In this document: positions 34,564 to 44,776 of the stretch, piece after piece | How the letters are laid out: each line of letters opens with the position of its first letter | Position numbering within the stretch: position 1 is the first letter of the stretch | Origin: CAJQLB01 sp041392065 | GTDB taxonomy: Bacteria; Bacteroidota; Bacteroidia; Flavobacteriales; Flavobacteriaceae | Reading direction: 5' to 3' | Assembly: GCA_041392065.1 (NCBI GenBank) | Contig: JAWKMU010000006.1 | Coordinates: forward strand, 1 to 64,000 | DNA length: 64,000 bases | Made by a program: the position numbers and the translations under genes | The notes under the pieces: model-generated | Seen by the model: only the letters and a program-made list of their open reading frames with translations | Told to the model about the DNA's origin: nothing | Databases searched by the model: none

Positions 34564-36375
34564 TTATCTGACGCCATGCATGCGTTTCTTTATAACAGGT
34601 TGCATCACTATCGAGAATACTCCTAATATTGCTGCAATGGTTGTTAGCATCCAGAAAAAGTAACTGATTCCTTTTTCGTCAGCAATTTTATCAACGTTTT
34701 CTCCAAAAACACCAGCTAACTTCATTCCTATTGCAACTGCTAAATAATATACTCCAAACATAAAAGCAATCATTCTTGCTGGAGATAATTTACTCACCAA
34801 CGATAAAGCAACTGGAGAGATACACAGCTCGCCAAGTGTATGAAATAAATAAACCAGCACCAACCAAATCATGCTCACTGACGCAGTCTTTGCTCCAGCT
34901 TCAATACCTCCAGCACCAAAAGCAACACAAGCCATTCCTAATGCTAATAAAAACATACCTATGGCATATTTCATATTAGCTGTTGGATTATACTTACTTT
35001 CCCACCATTTTGAGAATAGTGGTGCAAATGTGATAATGTAAAGTGAATTTAAAATTGCAAAAAATGTAGCGTTAACTTCTGTTAAAGGTTCTAAACTTTT
35101 TTCAATGGTTAAGAACTCTCTGAATCCATCTGACAGTTCTAAAAATCCAGCCATATACCATTCATTAATAAGCATCCAAAAAGTAATTAACCAGATTACA
35201 ATAAAACTGGTAGCTAAAATAATATTTGCTAAACCATATTTTTTAAAGGTTTGTTTAAAAAGTTTTATCAAAACCCAATTTATTATGGCTAAAGGGACAA
35301 CTGCAATTAAAGTATATATAATAAGGAATATTAAACTAGAATTTCCTGTTAAAACCCTGTCTGTATAATCGTTGGCAAAAATGGTTAAAGTGCCTGGAGC
35401 TTGTTCAAAAATTCCCCAGAAAAAAATAATCAGAAAGCAAAAGAATGCAATTGCAATCATTTTATCTCTTGTTATTTTAGAATATTGAGTTAATCTGTAA
35501 ACCAGTAAAACGATAAACATTACAAAAGCTGAAAGAATAACAACATCGTTTCCTCCTAATCCAGCTATTTCAAAATCGAACATATTGAAACTCCCTCTAG
35601 ATATTTTAGATGCAGGAGAATTAATAAGCCACAACAAACCAAATAAACTTGATAACCCAACTAAAACCAATTGCCAAGTGGTAAACGGATTTCTTTTATC
35701 AGTATCCTCTTGTAGCTGAGCAGCTTTAGATTCCTTTGTTGGTTTTAATCCAATATGTCCAAATATGTTCTGAGAAAACCAAAATTGCAATAATCCGAAT
35801 AACATAAAAAATCCAGCTAATCCAAAACCAATACTCCAACTAACTTTTTCACCTAAATAACCACAAAGTAATATTCCTAAAAAAGCACCAGCATTAACTC
35901 CCATATAAAAAATAGTGTAGGCACCATCCTTTTTATGTTGATGGTTTTTATACATTTCTGAAATAATCGAGGTCATATTTGGCTTAAAAAAACCACTACC
36001 AAAAACCAACAATGTAAGCCCTGTATAAATAAAGAACTGTGTTTCTAAAGCCATGCAAACATGACCAAGTGTCATTAGCAATGCACCAATAGCAACAGCA
36101 TAACGATAACCAATGATTTTATCTGCAAAATAACCACCTACCATAGTAGACAGATAGACCAAGCCTGTATAAGTTCCAAAAATTGATAAAGCCCATTCTC
36201 TTGGCCAGCCCCAACCTTCATCCATTAAAGATGCTGTAAAAAATAATATAAGTAATGAACGCATTCCATAATATGAAAAGCGTTCCCACATTTCGGTAAA
36301 AAACAGGACAAACAATCCAGAAGGATGCCCTAAAACTGTACTCTTAAAAAACTGTTCTGTTGAAGTATCGTTCAT
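34564..36375 (-). CDS. POT family peptide:H+ symporter (second copy)
   Basis: A 603-residue proton-driven di- and tripeptide importer of the major facilitator superfamily. The POT signature is visible: EMWERFSYYGMRSLLILFF (about 28-46, the ExxERFxYY proton-coupling motif) and later GADAFLG-like NAGAFLGILLCGYLG (about 160-174). About 12-14 helices can be counted, with a hydrophilic loop near 210-230. It is longer than its neighbour by about 90 residues, mostly in an insert near 375-420. It lies 21 bases downstream of its paralogue on the same strand. Confidence 0.93.
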   Translation of the reverse strand: MNDTSTEQFFKSTVLGHPSGLFVLFFTEMWERFSYYGMRSLLILFFTASLMDEGWGWPREWALSIFGTYTGLVYLSTMVGGYFADKIIGYRYAVAIGALLMTLGHVCMALETQFFIYTGLTLLVFGSGFFKPNMTSIISEMYKNHQHKKDGAYTIFYMGVNAGAFLGILLCGYLGEKVSWSIGFGLAGFFMLFGLLQFWFSQNIFGHIGLKPTKESKAAQLQEDTDKRNPFTTWQLVLVGLSSLFGLLWLINSPASKISRGSFNMFDFEIAGLGGNDVVILSAFVMFIVLLVYRLTQYSKITRDKMIAIAFFCFLIIFFWGIFEQAPGTLTIFANDYTDRVLTGNSSLIFLIIYTLIAVVPLAIINWVLIKLFKQTFKKYGLANIILATSFIVIWLITFWMLINEWYMAGFLELSDGFREFLTIEKSLEPLTEVNATFFAILNSLYIITFAPLFSKWWESKYNPTANMKYAIGMFLLALGMACVAFGAGGIEAGAKTASVSMIWLVLVYLFHTLGELCISPVALSLVSKLSPARMIAFMFGVYYLAVAIGMKLAGVFGENVDKIADEKGISYFFWMLTTIAAILGVFSIVMQPVIKKRMHGVR

Positions 36376-36396
36376 GATAAAAAGTTTATATTTTAA

Positions 36397-37929
36397 TTAA
36401 TGCACTTTACCCATAAGTTTCTTCATGAGTGGGCCGAACACAAGTACTACAAGTCCAGCTCCAATAGCATATTTTGCAATAAGAGCAAATCCATCTATAT
36501 AAATATTTAGAGTGTCAAAACCACCAACATTTGCATCTGTACTTTCTACAGCTAATTGTTTGGATATGAACCCAACTATTTGAAATGCATAAGCCGAAGA
36601 CAAAAACCAAATTCCCATCATAAACGCTACTATACGTTTTGGAGACAGGTCTGTAATTTTAGACAAACCAACTGGAGACATAAATAATTCGCCTACAGAA
36701 ATAATAAAGTACATTGCAAAAAGATACCACATAGGTACCATCCCGTTCTCATTTGCACTTCCACCACTTAAAGCAAGAACATAAAAGCTAACTCCAGCTA
36801 ACACTAAGCCTAAACCAAACTTATAAGGAGTTCTTGGGTTTAAACCTCTCTTAGAAAGATAAGCCCACAGCAAAGATATTGGAATGGCTAAAATGATTAT
36901 AAACATAGAATTTAAGGCATTTGTTTGACTAGCATTTATAATAGACAGATCAACATTTCTAGAAGCAAATAATGTTATTACACTCCCTGAAAGTTCATGA
37001 AAACCCCAAAACAATGTCATAAAAAAAGTAATCAATACAGCCATAAATAATTTCTTACGTTCTTCTAAAGTAGCATTAAACATTATGAAAGCCATATAAA
37101 GTACAACTGCTACGCCTATGATTTTAAAAAGTAATCCAACAATAGTTTCGTCTCCTAAAAACGACTCTCCATTGGCTATTGCTTTGTAAGATGATAATAT
37201 ATATGCAATTATTGGTGCAGACAAAAATGCCACTATTGGAACAAATGTTTTTTGAGGTATTCCTAAAATTTTCTTTTCATAAATCTCAGGATTAGGAGGC
37301 AAACCGTTTTGTCCAAAAACATTTTTCTTAATTCCACTCCAAAAGAAAATTAAACCTGTTAACATTCCTATTCCTGCCAAACCAAAACCATAATGCCATC
37401 CATAGGTTTGACCTAACCATCCACATAGTAAAGGTGCCACAAATCCTCCTATATTAATTCCCATATAAAAAATAGTAAATCCTGAATCTTTCCTAGTATC
37501 ACCATCTTTATAAAGTGAACCTACAAAAGTAGATATGTTGGGTTTAAAAAAACCATTCCCAACTATAATAAATGATAGTGCCAAAAAGAAGGCTATATTA
37601 TTTTCAATAGCCAAAACAAAATGTCCTAATGCCATTAACACTCCTCCTAAAAAGATTGAGCTTCGCATTCCTAAAATTTTATCAGAAATCCTTCCACCAA
37701 TTACAGTCGAAGCATAAACCAAAGAGCCATAAGAAGCATATACAACAGCAGTTGCTGTATCACGTTCTGCTAAAGCTTTAAATATTTCTTGAACCATGTA
37801 AAGCGTTAACAAAGCTCTCATTCCATAGAAACTGAAACGTTCCCATAGTTCAGCAAAGAATAAATAAAATAGCCCTTTTGGGTGACCAAATAATTCTTGT
37901 TCTTCAGAATTTTTAACAATATCTGCCAT
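36397..37929 (-). CDS. POT family peptide:H+ symporter (first copy)
   Basis: A 510-residue paralogue of the next gene, with the same signature ELWERFSFYGMRALLTLYM (about 27-45), GDTRKDSGFTIFYMGINIGG and FFKPNISTFVG blocks. Twelve or more membrane segments are seen. The two genes probably form one operon and would differ in peptide preference. Together with the exported peptidases in this window they fit a bacterium living on peptides. No regulator is adjacent. Confidence 0.93.
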   Translation of the reverse strand: MADIVKNSEEQELFGHPKGLFYLFFAELWERFSFYGMRALLTLYMVQEIFKALAERDTATAVVYASYGSLVYASTVIGGRISDKILGMRSSIFLGGVLMALGHFVLAIENNIAFFLALSFIIVGNGFFKPNISTFVGSLYKDGDTRKDSGFTIFYMGINIGGFVAPLLCGWLGQTYGWHYGFGLAGIGMLTGLIFFWSGIKKNVFGQNGLPPNPEIYEKKILGIPQKTFVPIVAFLSAPIIAYILSSYKAIANGESFLGDETIVGLLFKIIGVAVVLYMAFIMFNATLEERKKLFMAVLITFFMTLFWGFHELSGSVITLFASRNVDLSIINASQTNALNSMFIIILAIPISLLWAYLSKRGLNPRTPYKFGLGLVLAGVSFYVLALSGGSANENGMVPMWYLFAMYFIISVGELFMSPVGLSKITDLSPKRIVAFMMGIWFLSSAYAFQIVGFISKQLAVESTDANVGGFDTLNIYIDGFALIAKYAIGAGLVVLVFGPLMKKLMGKVH

Positions 37930-38162
37930 TTGTATAGTTATTAGTTAGTAATTTTAGAGTGAATAAAATCCGAATAAAATAAGACTGAAGTCATGTCATT
38001 TTTAATGTTTATTCGGTTCATAAATTAAAATAAGCTTGCCTTATTGTTGCTGCAATGTAAAAAAACGCATTGATTATTACAACCATTTTTGAGCAATCTA
38101 TTACTAAACCAGATAAATTGCTCAAGATTTTAACAATTTAATGAGTTATCTTGTAAGAATAG

Positions 38163-38170
38163 TATCTTTG
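38163..38170 (+). promoter_or_regulatory. TATCTTTG -7 box of the mevalonate pair
   Basis: A perfect TAnnTTTG box 19 bases before the ATG of the HMG-CoA reductase gene. No TTTG stands at the usual distance upstream. The remaining intergenic sequence 37930-38162 shows nothing I can name. Confidence 0.5.
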
Positions 38171-38189
38171 CGCTTTATTTGTTCTATTC

Positions 38190-39500
38190 ATGGCAAAATT
38201 TGTTTCTGGTTTTTCTAAACTCTCTAAATCTGATAAAATCGATTGGATTGTAGATGCTTATTTTTCGAATTCTGAAGATGCAAAATCTATTTTAAAACAG
38301 TATTGGAATACCAATGCAAAACTACAAAGCTTGCATGACGAGTTTATAGAAAACACAATAACCAATTACTATTTACCACTTGGTGTTGCTCCAAATTTTT
38401 TAATAAATGGCAAATACTATACCATACCAATGACTATTGAGGAAAGCTCTGTGGTTGCAGCAGCTAGTAAAGCTGCAAAGTTTTGGTTACATAGAGGTGG
38501 TTTTAAAACTAAAGTAATTTCCACTACTAAAATTGGTCAGGTGCATTTTATGTATAAAGGCAACCTTGATTTACTTAAATCTTATTTTAACTACATAAAA
38601 CCTCAACTAATTTCTGATACCAAATTCATAACGAAAAATATGGAAAAACGTGGAGGAGGTATATTAGATATTGAATTGGTTGACAAAACAGATTTACTAG
38701 ACAATTACTACCAGCTTCATGCATCGTTTGAAACCCAAGATGCAATGGGAGCAAATTTTATAAACTCCTGCTTAGAACAATTTGCAAAAACATTTAAAGA
38801 AAATGCCAATAGTTTTGAACATTTAAGTTCTTCCGATATTGAAATTGTAATGAGTATATTATCTAACTATGTGCCAAATTGTTTAGTTAGAGCCGAAGTA
38901 AGCTGCAAGGTTTCTGAACTTAATGAAGATGAAAATATAGCTCCTGAAGACTTTGCAAACAAGTTTTTACAAGCCATAAAAATTGCGGAAATTGAACCTT
39001 ACAGAGCTGTAACACACAACAAAGGCATCATGAATGGAATTGATGCTGTTGTACTTGCAACTGGAAACGATTTTAGAGCTGTTGAAGCTGGAGTGCATGC
39101 CTATGCTTCTCGAAATGGTCGTTATACTAGTTTAACTCATGCTTCGATTGTTGATGGTGTTTTTAAATTTTGGATAGAAATCCCTTTAGCTTTAGGAACA
39201 GTTGGAGGACTAACAAATTTACATCCATTAGTAAAATTATCTTTAGAGCTTTTAGGAAAACCAAACGCTAAAGAACTTATGCAAATTGTTGCTGTTGCTG
39301 GCTTGGCACAAAACTTTGCTGCCCTAAGTTCGCTAACTACTACTGGAATACAGCAAGGACACATGAAAATGCATTTGATGAATATTTTAAATCAGCACAA
39401 TGCAAACAACGAAGAAAAAAAGGCTCTCGTTGAGCATTTTAAAACTCATGTAGTAACTCATAATGCAGTGGTAGAAGCCATTGAAAAACTTAGACAATAG
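38190..39500 (+). CDS. mvaA: Hydroxymethylglutaryl-CoA reductase (class II-like)
   Basis: Reduces HMG-CoA to mevalonate, the committed step of the mevalonate route to isoprenoids. At 436 residues without a membrane domain it is of the bacterial class II type. The catalytic Glu is in FIENTITNYYLPLGVAPNF (about 53-71). HNKGIMNGIDAVVLATGNDF (about 272-291) holds the conserved Lys and Asp. The late QQGHMKMHL carries the general-acid His. The GHMP kinase gene starts on the last base of its stop (TAGTG). Confidence 0.94.
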   Translation: MAKFVSGFSKLSKSDKIDWIVDAYFSNSEDAKSILKQYWNTNAKLQSLHDEFIENTITNYYLPLGVAPNFLINGKYYTIPMTIEESSVVAAASKAAKFWLHRGGFKTKVISTTKIGQVHFMYKGNLDLLKSYFNYIKPQLISDTKFITKNMEKRGGGILDIELVDKTDLLDNYYQLHASFETQDAMGANFINSCLEQFAKTFKENANSFEHLSSSDIEIVMSILSNYVPNCLVRAEVSCKVSELNEDENIAPEDFANKFLQAIKIAEIEPYRAVTHNKGIMNGIDAVVLATGNDFRAVEAGVHAYASRNGRYTSLTHASIVDGVFKFWIEIPLALGTVGGLTNLHPLVKLSLELLGKPNAKELMQIVAVAGLAQNFAALSSLTTTGIQQGHMKMHLMNILNQHNANNEEKKALVEHFKTHVVTHNAVVEAIEKLRQ

Positions 39501-40411
39501 TGACAACCTATAAAAGTAACGGAAAGTTATTATTAACCGGAGAGTATGTTGTGCTAGATGGTGCTAAAGCCTTGGCATTACCTACAAAATTTGGTCAGAA
39601 TTTAACTGTTGAAACTATTGAAAACCCTCAACTCCTTTGGAAAAGTATAGATTATAAAGGAGATGTTTGGTTTAAGGCTAAATTTTCAATGCTAAAGAAA
39701 ACTATAACCTTAAATTCAAAAAGTGACATTGAGAAAAGAATCATTCAGATTTTAAATACAGCCAAGCAATTAAATCCAGATTTTTTAAGTAATGAAAATG
39801 GATTCAATATCACAACAAAACTTGATTTCCCTAATAATTTTGGTTTAGGAAGTTCTTCAACCTTAATTAACAATGTTGCTAATTGGGCTAATGTTGATGC
39901 TTTTGAATTATTAGAACTTACTTTTGGTGGTAGTGGTTATGATATTGCTTGCGCTAAACATGACCATCCTATTATTTATCAAAACAAATTAAAGGAATGT
40001 AAAAGGGCTATTAAGCCTATTGAATTTAATCCACCTTTTAAAGATGAGCTATTTTTTGTTCACCTTAATAAAAAACAAAATAGCAGAGAAGGTATAGAGC
40101 AATATAGATCAAATAAGAGCAATTTAAATAACACTATTAATGAAATAGATGTAATAACAGAAAGCATTGTTAATTGCTCTTCAATTTCTGAGTTCGAAAC
40201 TTTAATCTCTAAACATGAACAAATAATTTCAAAGCTTATTAACTTACCAACTGTAAAATCTACTTTGTTTTCAGATTATTCAGGTGCTATTAAAAGTCTT
40301 GGTGCTTGGGGAGGCGATTTTGTTTTAGCAACTGGAACTCTTGATGATATGAATTATTTTAAAGAAAAAGGATACCAGACTATTATTCCTTACAGCGACA
40401 TGATATTATAA
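39500..40411 (+). CDS. GYDIA family GHMP kinase
   Basis: A sugar- or mevalonate-kinase-like enzyme of the GHMP superfamily. The start is GTG at 39500, sharing one base with the mvaA stop; the first residues (MTTYKSNGKLLLTGEYVVL) match the expected N-terminus. The ATP loop is NNFGLGSSSTLI (about 113-124), and the name-giving motif GGSGYDIACAKHDHP lies near 148-162. A late GAWGGDFVLATG resembles the third GHMP motif. Coupling with HMG-CoA reductase suggests mevalonate or phosphomevalonate phosphorylation, but this subfamily's substrate is not proven. Confidence 0.9.
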   Translation: MTTYKSNGKLLLTGEYVVLDGAKALALPTKFGQNLTVETIENPQLLWKSIDYKGDVWFKAKFSMLKKTITLNSKSDIEKRIIQILNTAKQLNPDFLSNENGFNITTKLDFPNNFGLGSSSTLINNVANWANVDAFELLELTFGGSGYDIACAKHDHPIIYQNKLKECKRAIKPIEFNPPFKDELFFVHLNKKQNSREGIEQYRSNKSNLNNTINEIDVITESIVNCSSISEFETLISKHEQIISKLINLPTVKSTLFSDYSGAIKSLGAWGGDFVLATGTLDDMNYFKEKGYQTIIPYSDMIL

Positions 40412-40413
40412 AA

Positions 40414-40437
40414 AAAAGAGCCTTTTTAGGCTCTTTT
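40414..40437. terminator. Bidirectional terminator after the GHMP kinase
   Basis: AAAAGAGCCT and AGGCTCTTTT are perfect arms around TTTT (40417-40436), flanked by A7 on the left and a short T run on the right. It separates convergent transcripts. Confidence 0.85.
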
Positions 40438-40459
40438 GTAATTATTTTTATTTGAATTA

Positions 40460-42610
40460 TTAATAAAAAGTAGCTCTATTATCTTCAATTTTAGCAGCTT
40501 CTTTTAAAGCATTGAACAGAGTTGTACTTACATTGTTTGATTTTGCAGTTCCAACTCTATTGGCAGCAGCTTGGTAGCTTGGTAATTCTTCGGCATTTTT
40601 AACCTTAGTTACCTGCACCATATACATACCCAAATTACCAGTCAATAATTTAGAAGTCTGACCTTCTTGCAAACCAAATGCAGCTCCAACAATATAAGGT
40701 TCTCTACCAGCACCTGATAACGTTGGATTTTTCATATTTACAGCAGCAGCAGTTTTTATGGTTTGACCCTCACTTGCAGACACTTCTTCTAAAGTGCTTC
40801 CAGAAATTCTTTCTTTTATCAAAGCAGCCTTCTTTTCTTTTCTAATAGCTGGTAAAGCTGTAACTGAAGCTTTTTCAGTAGTCATCAAGCCCTCTTTATT
40901 TATAGAACTTACTACAGCAACTGCATAACCTCCTCCTTGAATATTAAAACGCTTAACACTTCCTACTTTTACTCCATCTTCAAAAGCCCAACGTACCATG
41001 GCACGTTGTGAGCCCAAACCAGGAATTGTTTCATCCAACTCTTTTATATTACTTACTGGTTTAACTGTATAACCATTTTCTTGAGCAACATCTTGAAATA
41101 CTCCGTTAGCAACAGCAATTTCAAACTTTGATGTTTTGTTATACACATCGTCTATAGTTTGTTCTGATGGTTCGATAAGAATTGACAAATTCCCTATTTT
41201 CACTGCTTTTTGTTTATCTCCTTTGCTTAATACTTCAATAATGTGATATCCAAAAGATGTTTTTACCACTTTTAAATCGCCTACTTTATTCTCAAATGAA
41301 AAATCTCTAAATTCTGGAGCAAAGCTATCAGTATAAGCAAACTCAATTTCACCATCTTTTTCATTGCTTACTTTGTCAGATGATAAATCTAATAAATCTT
41401 TGAATTTTGAACGATTGCTTCTTATTACATTATAGATACTATCTGCTGTTTTTTTAGCTTCCTCATCAGTTTTAACAACTGTTGCATCTGCTCTTGTAGC
41501 TCCAACGAATGGTATCAATATGTGACGAACTTTTACAGAATCAGGTACTTGCTTAGTATCGATTAATTTGGTGGCGATATATGAGTTACCTGACTTGTAA
41601 GGCCCATAAACTTCACCAACATTCAAATTGTATATGCTATCTGCAACAGCTGTTGGCAATGTGCTTTTAAAGACATAGTCATTATAAAGTTTAACTGAAG
41701 AATGTTCAGCTAAAAAGCTATCTTCGTCATCAGTATCTTTAAACCCAATTTCTGTTTCGTCAATTTCGGTGGTAGTAGGATTGTCTGTTTTGCCGTTTAC
41801 TAATGAAGCTACTTCTCTTTTTACAGCTTCTTCGTCTTCTAAAGAAGGTTCCTCTTTAAACTGAACAAAATAAAGGTCTCTCGACTCATCAACCTCGTAC
41901 TTATCTTTGTTTTTGTTCATATAAGCCTTTATGTCACTTTCTGAAACAGTAATAGTACTATCAGGAATTGAGGTAAAAGGAATTTGTACAAACCTAATGT
42001 CTACATTATCATTTTCTAACTTATAGTCCAACTCGCCATCTGCAAGAGTACCAACTAATCCAGCTTTTACCATATTAGTGTACATCTGCTCTTTGCCTGA
42101 AGTTGCAATATTTGCCTCAAAATTTGTCCAAGCTTCATAGTTTATTGGGGAACCATTTAATAAGGCTACTTCTGGTTGAATAGCTTTTAGGTTAGCTATA
42201 AATTCGTTCAGTTTATTTTCATCAAAATTTCCAGCTTCGTCTTTAAATTCATCAAAGCCTCCAAGGTTTTGGCTCAATAGGTTTCTGATATAATCTCTTT
42301 CAACTGTTAAGCCTAGCTCTTCATATTGAGTTTCAAATACAGCTTTTCTAACTTCTTGGTTCCAAACATTGTTCATTGCTTGTGTGCTGGTCATAGAGTT
42401 GCCGAACTGTCTTTGTGTGTTTTCGACCCTGTTCATAAAATCTTCACGATCTATATCTATGCCATTTATGGTAGCTACAACATTTTGAGCTTTACTTGAG
42501 AATCCGCTACTGTTTTTAAACAAGTCTGCTAATACAAACGAAAAAAGCGCCAACGCTATAACCAATATTAAAAACAGAGAGCGTTGTCTAATTTTATTTA
42601 AAATTGCCAT
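40460..42610 (-). CDS. PpiD-like peptidyl-prolyl isomerase foldase
   Basis: Membrane-anchored periplasmic chaperone for proteins on the way to the outer membrane. One helix (about 12-30, FLILVIALALFSFVLADLF) leads into a SurA-like N-terminal helical domain with the FMNRVENTQRQFG block. A parvulin domain (about 348-460) has VRHILIPF and FGYHIIEVL. A second, weaker parvulin-like or helical part forms the C-terminus. Length 716 is near the family norm. It is the last gene of the long leftward operon starting at coaX; 98 bases separate it from the CNNM gene. Confidence 0.9.
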   Translation of the reverse strand: MAILNKIRQRSLFLILVIALALFSFVLADLFKNSSGFSSKAQNVVATINGIDIDREDFMNRVENTQRQFGNSMTSTQAMNNVWNQEVRKAVFETQYEELGLTVERDYIRNLLSQNLGGFDEFKDEAGNFDENKLNEFIANLKAIQPEVALLNGSPINYEAWTNFEANIATSGKEQMYTNMVKAGLVGTLADGELDYKLENDNVDIRFVQIPFTSIPDSTITVSESDIKAYMNKNKDKYEVDESRDLYFVQFKEEPSLEDEEAVKREVASLVNGKTDNPTTTEIDETEIGFKDTDDEDSFLAEHSSVKLYNDYVFKSTLPTAVADSIYNLNVGEVYGPYKSGNSYIATKLIDTKQVPDSVKVRHILIPFVGATRADATVVKTDEEAKKTADSIYNVIRSNRSKFKDLLDLSSDKVSNEKDGEIEFAYTDSFAPEFRDFSFENKVGDLKVVKTSFGYHIIEVLSKGDKQKAVKIGNLSILIEPSEQTIDDVYNKTSKFEIAVANGVFQDVAQENGYTVKPVSNIKELDETIPGLGSQRAMVRWAFEDGVKVGSVKRFNIQGGGYAVAVVSSINKEGLMTTEKASVTALPAIRKEKKAALIKERISGSTLEEVSASEGQTIKTAAAVNMKNPTLSGAGREPYIVGAAFGLQEGQTSKLLTGNLGMYMVQVTKVKNAEELPSYQAAANRVGTAKSNNVSTTLFNALKEAAKIEDNRATFY

Positions 42611-42708
42611 TGATTTTATTAATTTTATTAAATATAGTGGGCGAAAATACCATTTTCTATTAAATTATAAAAGCCCTTTATCGTATTAATTTGGTTCTTG
42701 TGGGAAAT

Positions 42709-43998
42709 TTACTCGTCATCGAGAATTTGCAGCAAAACAAGGTCTATTTTAGTAGTGGAAACTTCTAAAATTTTAATAAGGTAATTGTTTATTTTTACTT
42801 CGGCAGCTTGCTCTGGTATTCCTTGAGTAAAGTTCACGATCATTCCGCCCAGAGTTTCGTAATTTTCGTTTTCAGGAAGTTCGAGATTATAGGTTTCATT
42901 AAGATAATCAACCTCCAAACGTGCAGAGAATTTAAAATTTTTGTCGTTAAGCTTTTCTTCTATAAGTTCTATACTGTCGTGTTCGTCTTCAATTTCTCCA
43001 ACAAGTTCTTCAACAATATCTTCAACAGTTATAATTCCCGAAGTGCCACCATATTCGTCTAAAACTACAGCCATACTTCTGCGTTTCTTAATTAATAGGT
43101 TTAAAATATCTTTTACCAACATTGTTTCTGGCACGAACTCAACTGGCATTACTATAGATTTTATGGTGTTTGGTTTTTTGAATAAATCAAAAGAGTGTAC
43201 ATATCCTAAAATATCGTCTATAGTATTTTTATAAACTAAAATTTTTGAATAACCTGTAGACACGAATTGATCACTTAAAGATTTAATAGAATTGTGTATT
43301 TCGGTAGCTTCAAGTTCGGTTCTTGGTATCATGACTTCTCGAGCCTTAACATCAGAAAACTCTAATGCGTTTTGAAAAATTTGGATTTCGCTATCTATTT
43401 CATCCTTTTCTTCAACAGATTCCATTTGCTCGCTTATATAGTTGCCAAGCTCTACTTTAGAAAAAGCCAATTGTACTTGATCGCCATCTGTTTTAAAAAA
43501 ATTCTTTAGCACCACATCTGAAATCCAGATTACAAAATCTGAAATAAACGAGAATAGTACATAAAAAACATAGGCTGGAACTGCAAATATTTTTAACAAT
43601 AGGTTGGAATAGATTTGGAAGAATACTTTAGGTAAAAACTCAGCAGTTATTAGTATAATAAATGTGGAAATTACTGTTTGTGTTAAAAGGTTAAAATCGG
43701 TAAGGGCAACATTTATAATTTGGTAATCGGAAGGCAACATGGTCTGAAACCAATTGACCAGCAAATCTCCCATAAAAAACCCATAAATAACTAAGGCTAT
43801 GTTATTGCCAATTAGCATTGTGGCAATAAACTTTGAAGGTTTTACCGTTAGTTTTGATAGGACTTTTGCCAGCAAACCACTTTGCTTTTTCTCAATTTCG
43901 ATATGAATTTTGTTTGATGACACATAGGCTATCTCCATGCCAGAGAAAAATGCTGAAAACAGCAACGATAATATAATTATGATAACTTGATAACTCAT
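42709..43998 (-). CDS. CNNM/HlyC-CorC type membrane protein with CBS pair
   Basis: A 429-residue protein of the hemolysin/CorC-like family, relevant to divalent-cation (Mg or Co) transport. The DUF21/CNNM domain with four hydrophobic segments (about 1-180) is followed by two CBS domains (about 205-330) that include VMIPRTELEA and MAVVLDEYGGTSGIITVEDI. A C-terminal CorC_HlyC domain (about 345-425) ends the protein. GldE of gliding Flavobacteria belongs to the same family, but nothing here marks this as GldE. It starts 2 bases after the stop of the small membrane gene. Confidence 0.9.
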   Translation of the reverse strand: MSYQVIIIILSLLFSAFFSGMEIAYVSSNKIHIEIEKKQSGLLAKVLSKLTVKPSKFIATMLIGNNIALVIYGFFMGDLLVNWFQTMLPSDYQIINVALTDFNLLTQTVISTFIILITAEFLPKVFFQIYSNLLLKIFAVPAYVFYVLFSFISDFVIWISDVVLKNFFKTDGDQVQLAFSKVELGNYISEQMESVEEKDEIDSEIQIFQNALEFSDVKAREVMIPRTELEATEIHNSIKSLSDQFVSTGYSKILVYKNTIDDILGYVHSFDLFKKPNTIKSIVMPVEFVPETMLVKDILNLLIKKRRSMAVVLDEYGGTSGIITVEDIVEELVGEIEDEHDSIELIEEKLNDKNFKFSARLEVDYLNETYNLELPENENYETLGGMIVNFTQGIPEQAAEVKINNYLIKILEVSTTKIDLVLLQILDDE

Positions 43999-44000
43999 GG

Positions 44001-44192
44001 TTAAAGTTTACCACGATCTTCAAATCGTTTCCTGTACTTTTTCCTAAAGAAGAACATAAACACTGCTATTGCTGCAAAAAACAGTGACATATAAGAACGA
44101 TTCCTGTCAATGTTCCAATTGCTTATGGCATCGTATAAAAACAATACAACAAAAAACAAATATGCGTATTGCAAAAACTGAAGTAATTTCAT
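44001..44192 (-). CDS. 63-residue two-helix membrane protein
   Basis: A small protein with two hydrophobic segments (about 6-22 and 35-50) and a basic tail (RKKYRKRFEDRGKL). No family is recognised. It lies between lptC (29 bases upstream) and the CNNM gene (2 bases downstream) on the same strand. The design suggests a small accessory membrane protein. Confidence 0.8.
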   Translation of the reverse strand: MKLLQFLQYAYLFFVVLFLYDAISNWNIDRNRSYMSLFFAAIAVFMFFFRKKYRKRFEDRGKL

Positions 44193-44221
44193 TGTTTCTA
44201 AATTATACGCAAAGATACGTA

Positions 44222-44776
44222 TTATTCGTCTATATAGATAACTCCGTGAGTTTCTAAAACTTCGGCATTAGTAAAATTCCTGTTGGAGTCAAAACCATTT
44301 CCGTTTATGATTTCGTTTTTTGTTCTAAACCTCACTGGTTGGTTGGTAAAAAGCCATTCAGTCTTTTGGTCATAGTATAATTGCTCAGCAAACAAGGTAT
44401 CATTGCTATGTGTTCTGAGCACCACATTACCTCTAAGGTCTATTAAATCGGTTTGTGTGTAAACCAAGGCATAATCTGCAATAACATTGCTTTTGTTGTT
44501 ATCATCATCATAAATATCAAGGTCTACACCATCTGGAAATTCAAAAAAGGCAAAATCTCTATTTGAAAAATCAAGCATTTTGGCGCTTTTTAAATTCATT
44601 TTTAAAATTCCATCGTCAGTATATTTTGTATCGATGTGTTCGGCAATAGAAAGTGGACCACTATCTACAATGCCAATGCTTTGAACTTCTTTAAAGTTGT
44701 CTTTGCATCCAAAAAACATAGTCACAGTAAATACTGTGACTATGCAAAATTTAATATCTAATATTTTGAATATCAT
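44222..44776 (-). CDS. lptC: LPS export protein LptC
   Basis: Periplasmic bridge component that passes lipopolysaccharide from the LptBFG pump toward LptA. I chose the ATG at 44776, which overlaps the upstream TPR gene's stop (TAATG); the frame extends 13 codons further without need. The 184 residues have a signal/anchor segment with a cysteine (FFGC) that could be lipidated. Beta-jellyroll strands follow (LKMNLKSAKMLDF, VIADYALVYTQTDLIDLRGN, RFRTKNEIINGNGFDS), typical of LptC. LptA is not adjacent. Confidence 0.88.
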   Translation of the reverse strand: MIFKILDIKFCIVTVFTVTMFFGCKDNFKEVQSIGIVDSGPLSIAEHIDTKYTDDGILKMNLKSAKMLDFSNRDFAFFEFPDGVDLDIYDDDNNKSNVIADYALVYTQTDLIDLRGNVVLRTHSNDTLFAEQLYYDQKTEWLFTNQPVRFRTKNEIINGNGFDSNRNFTNAEVLETHGVIYIDE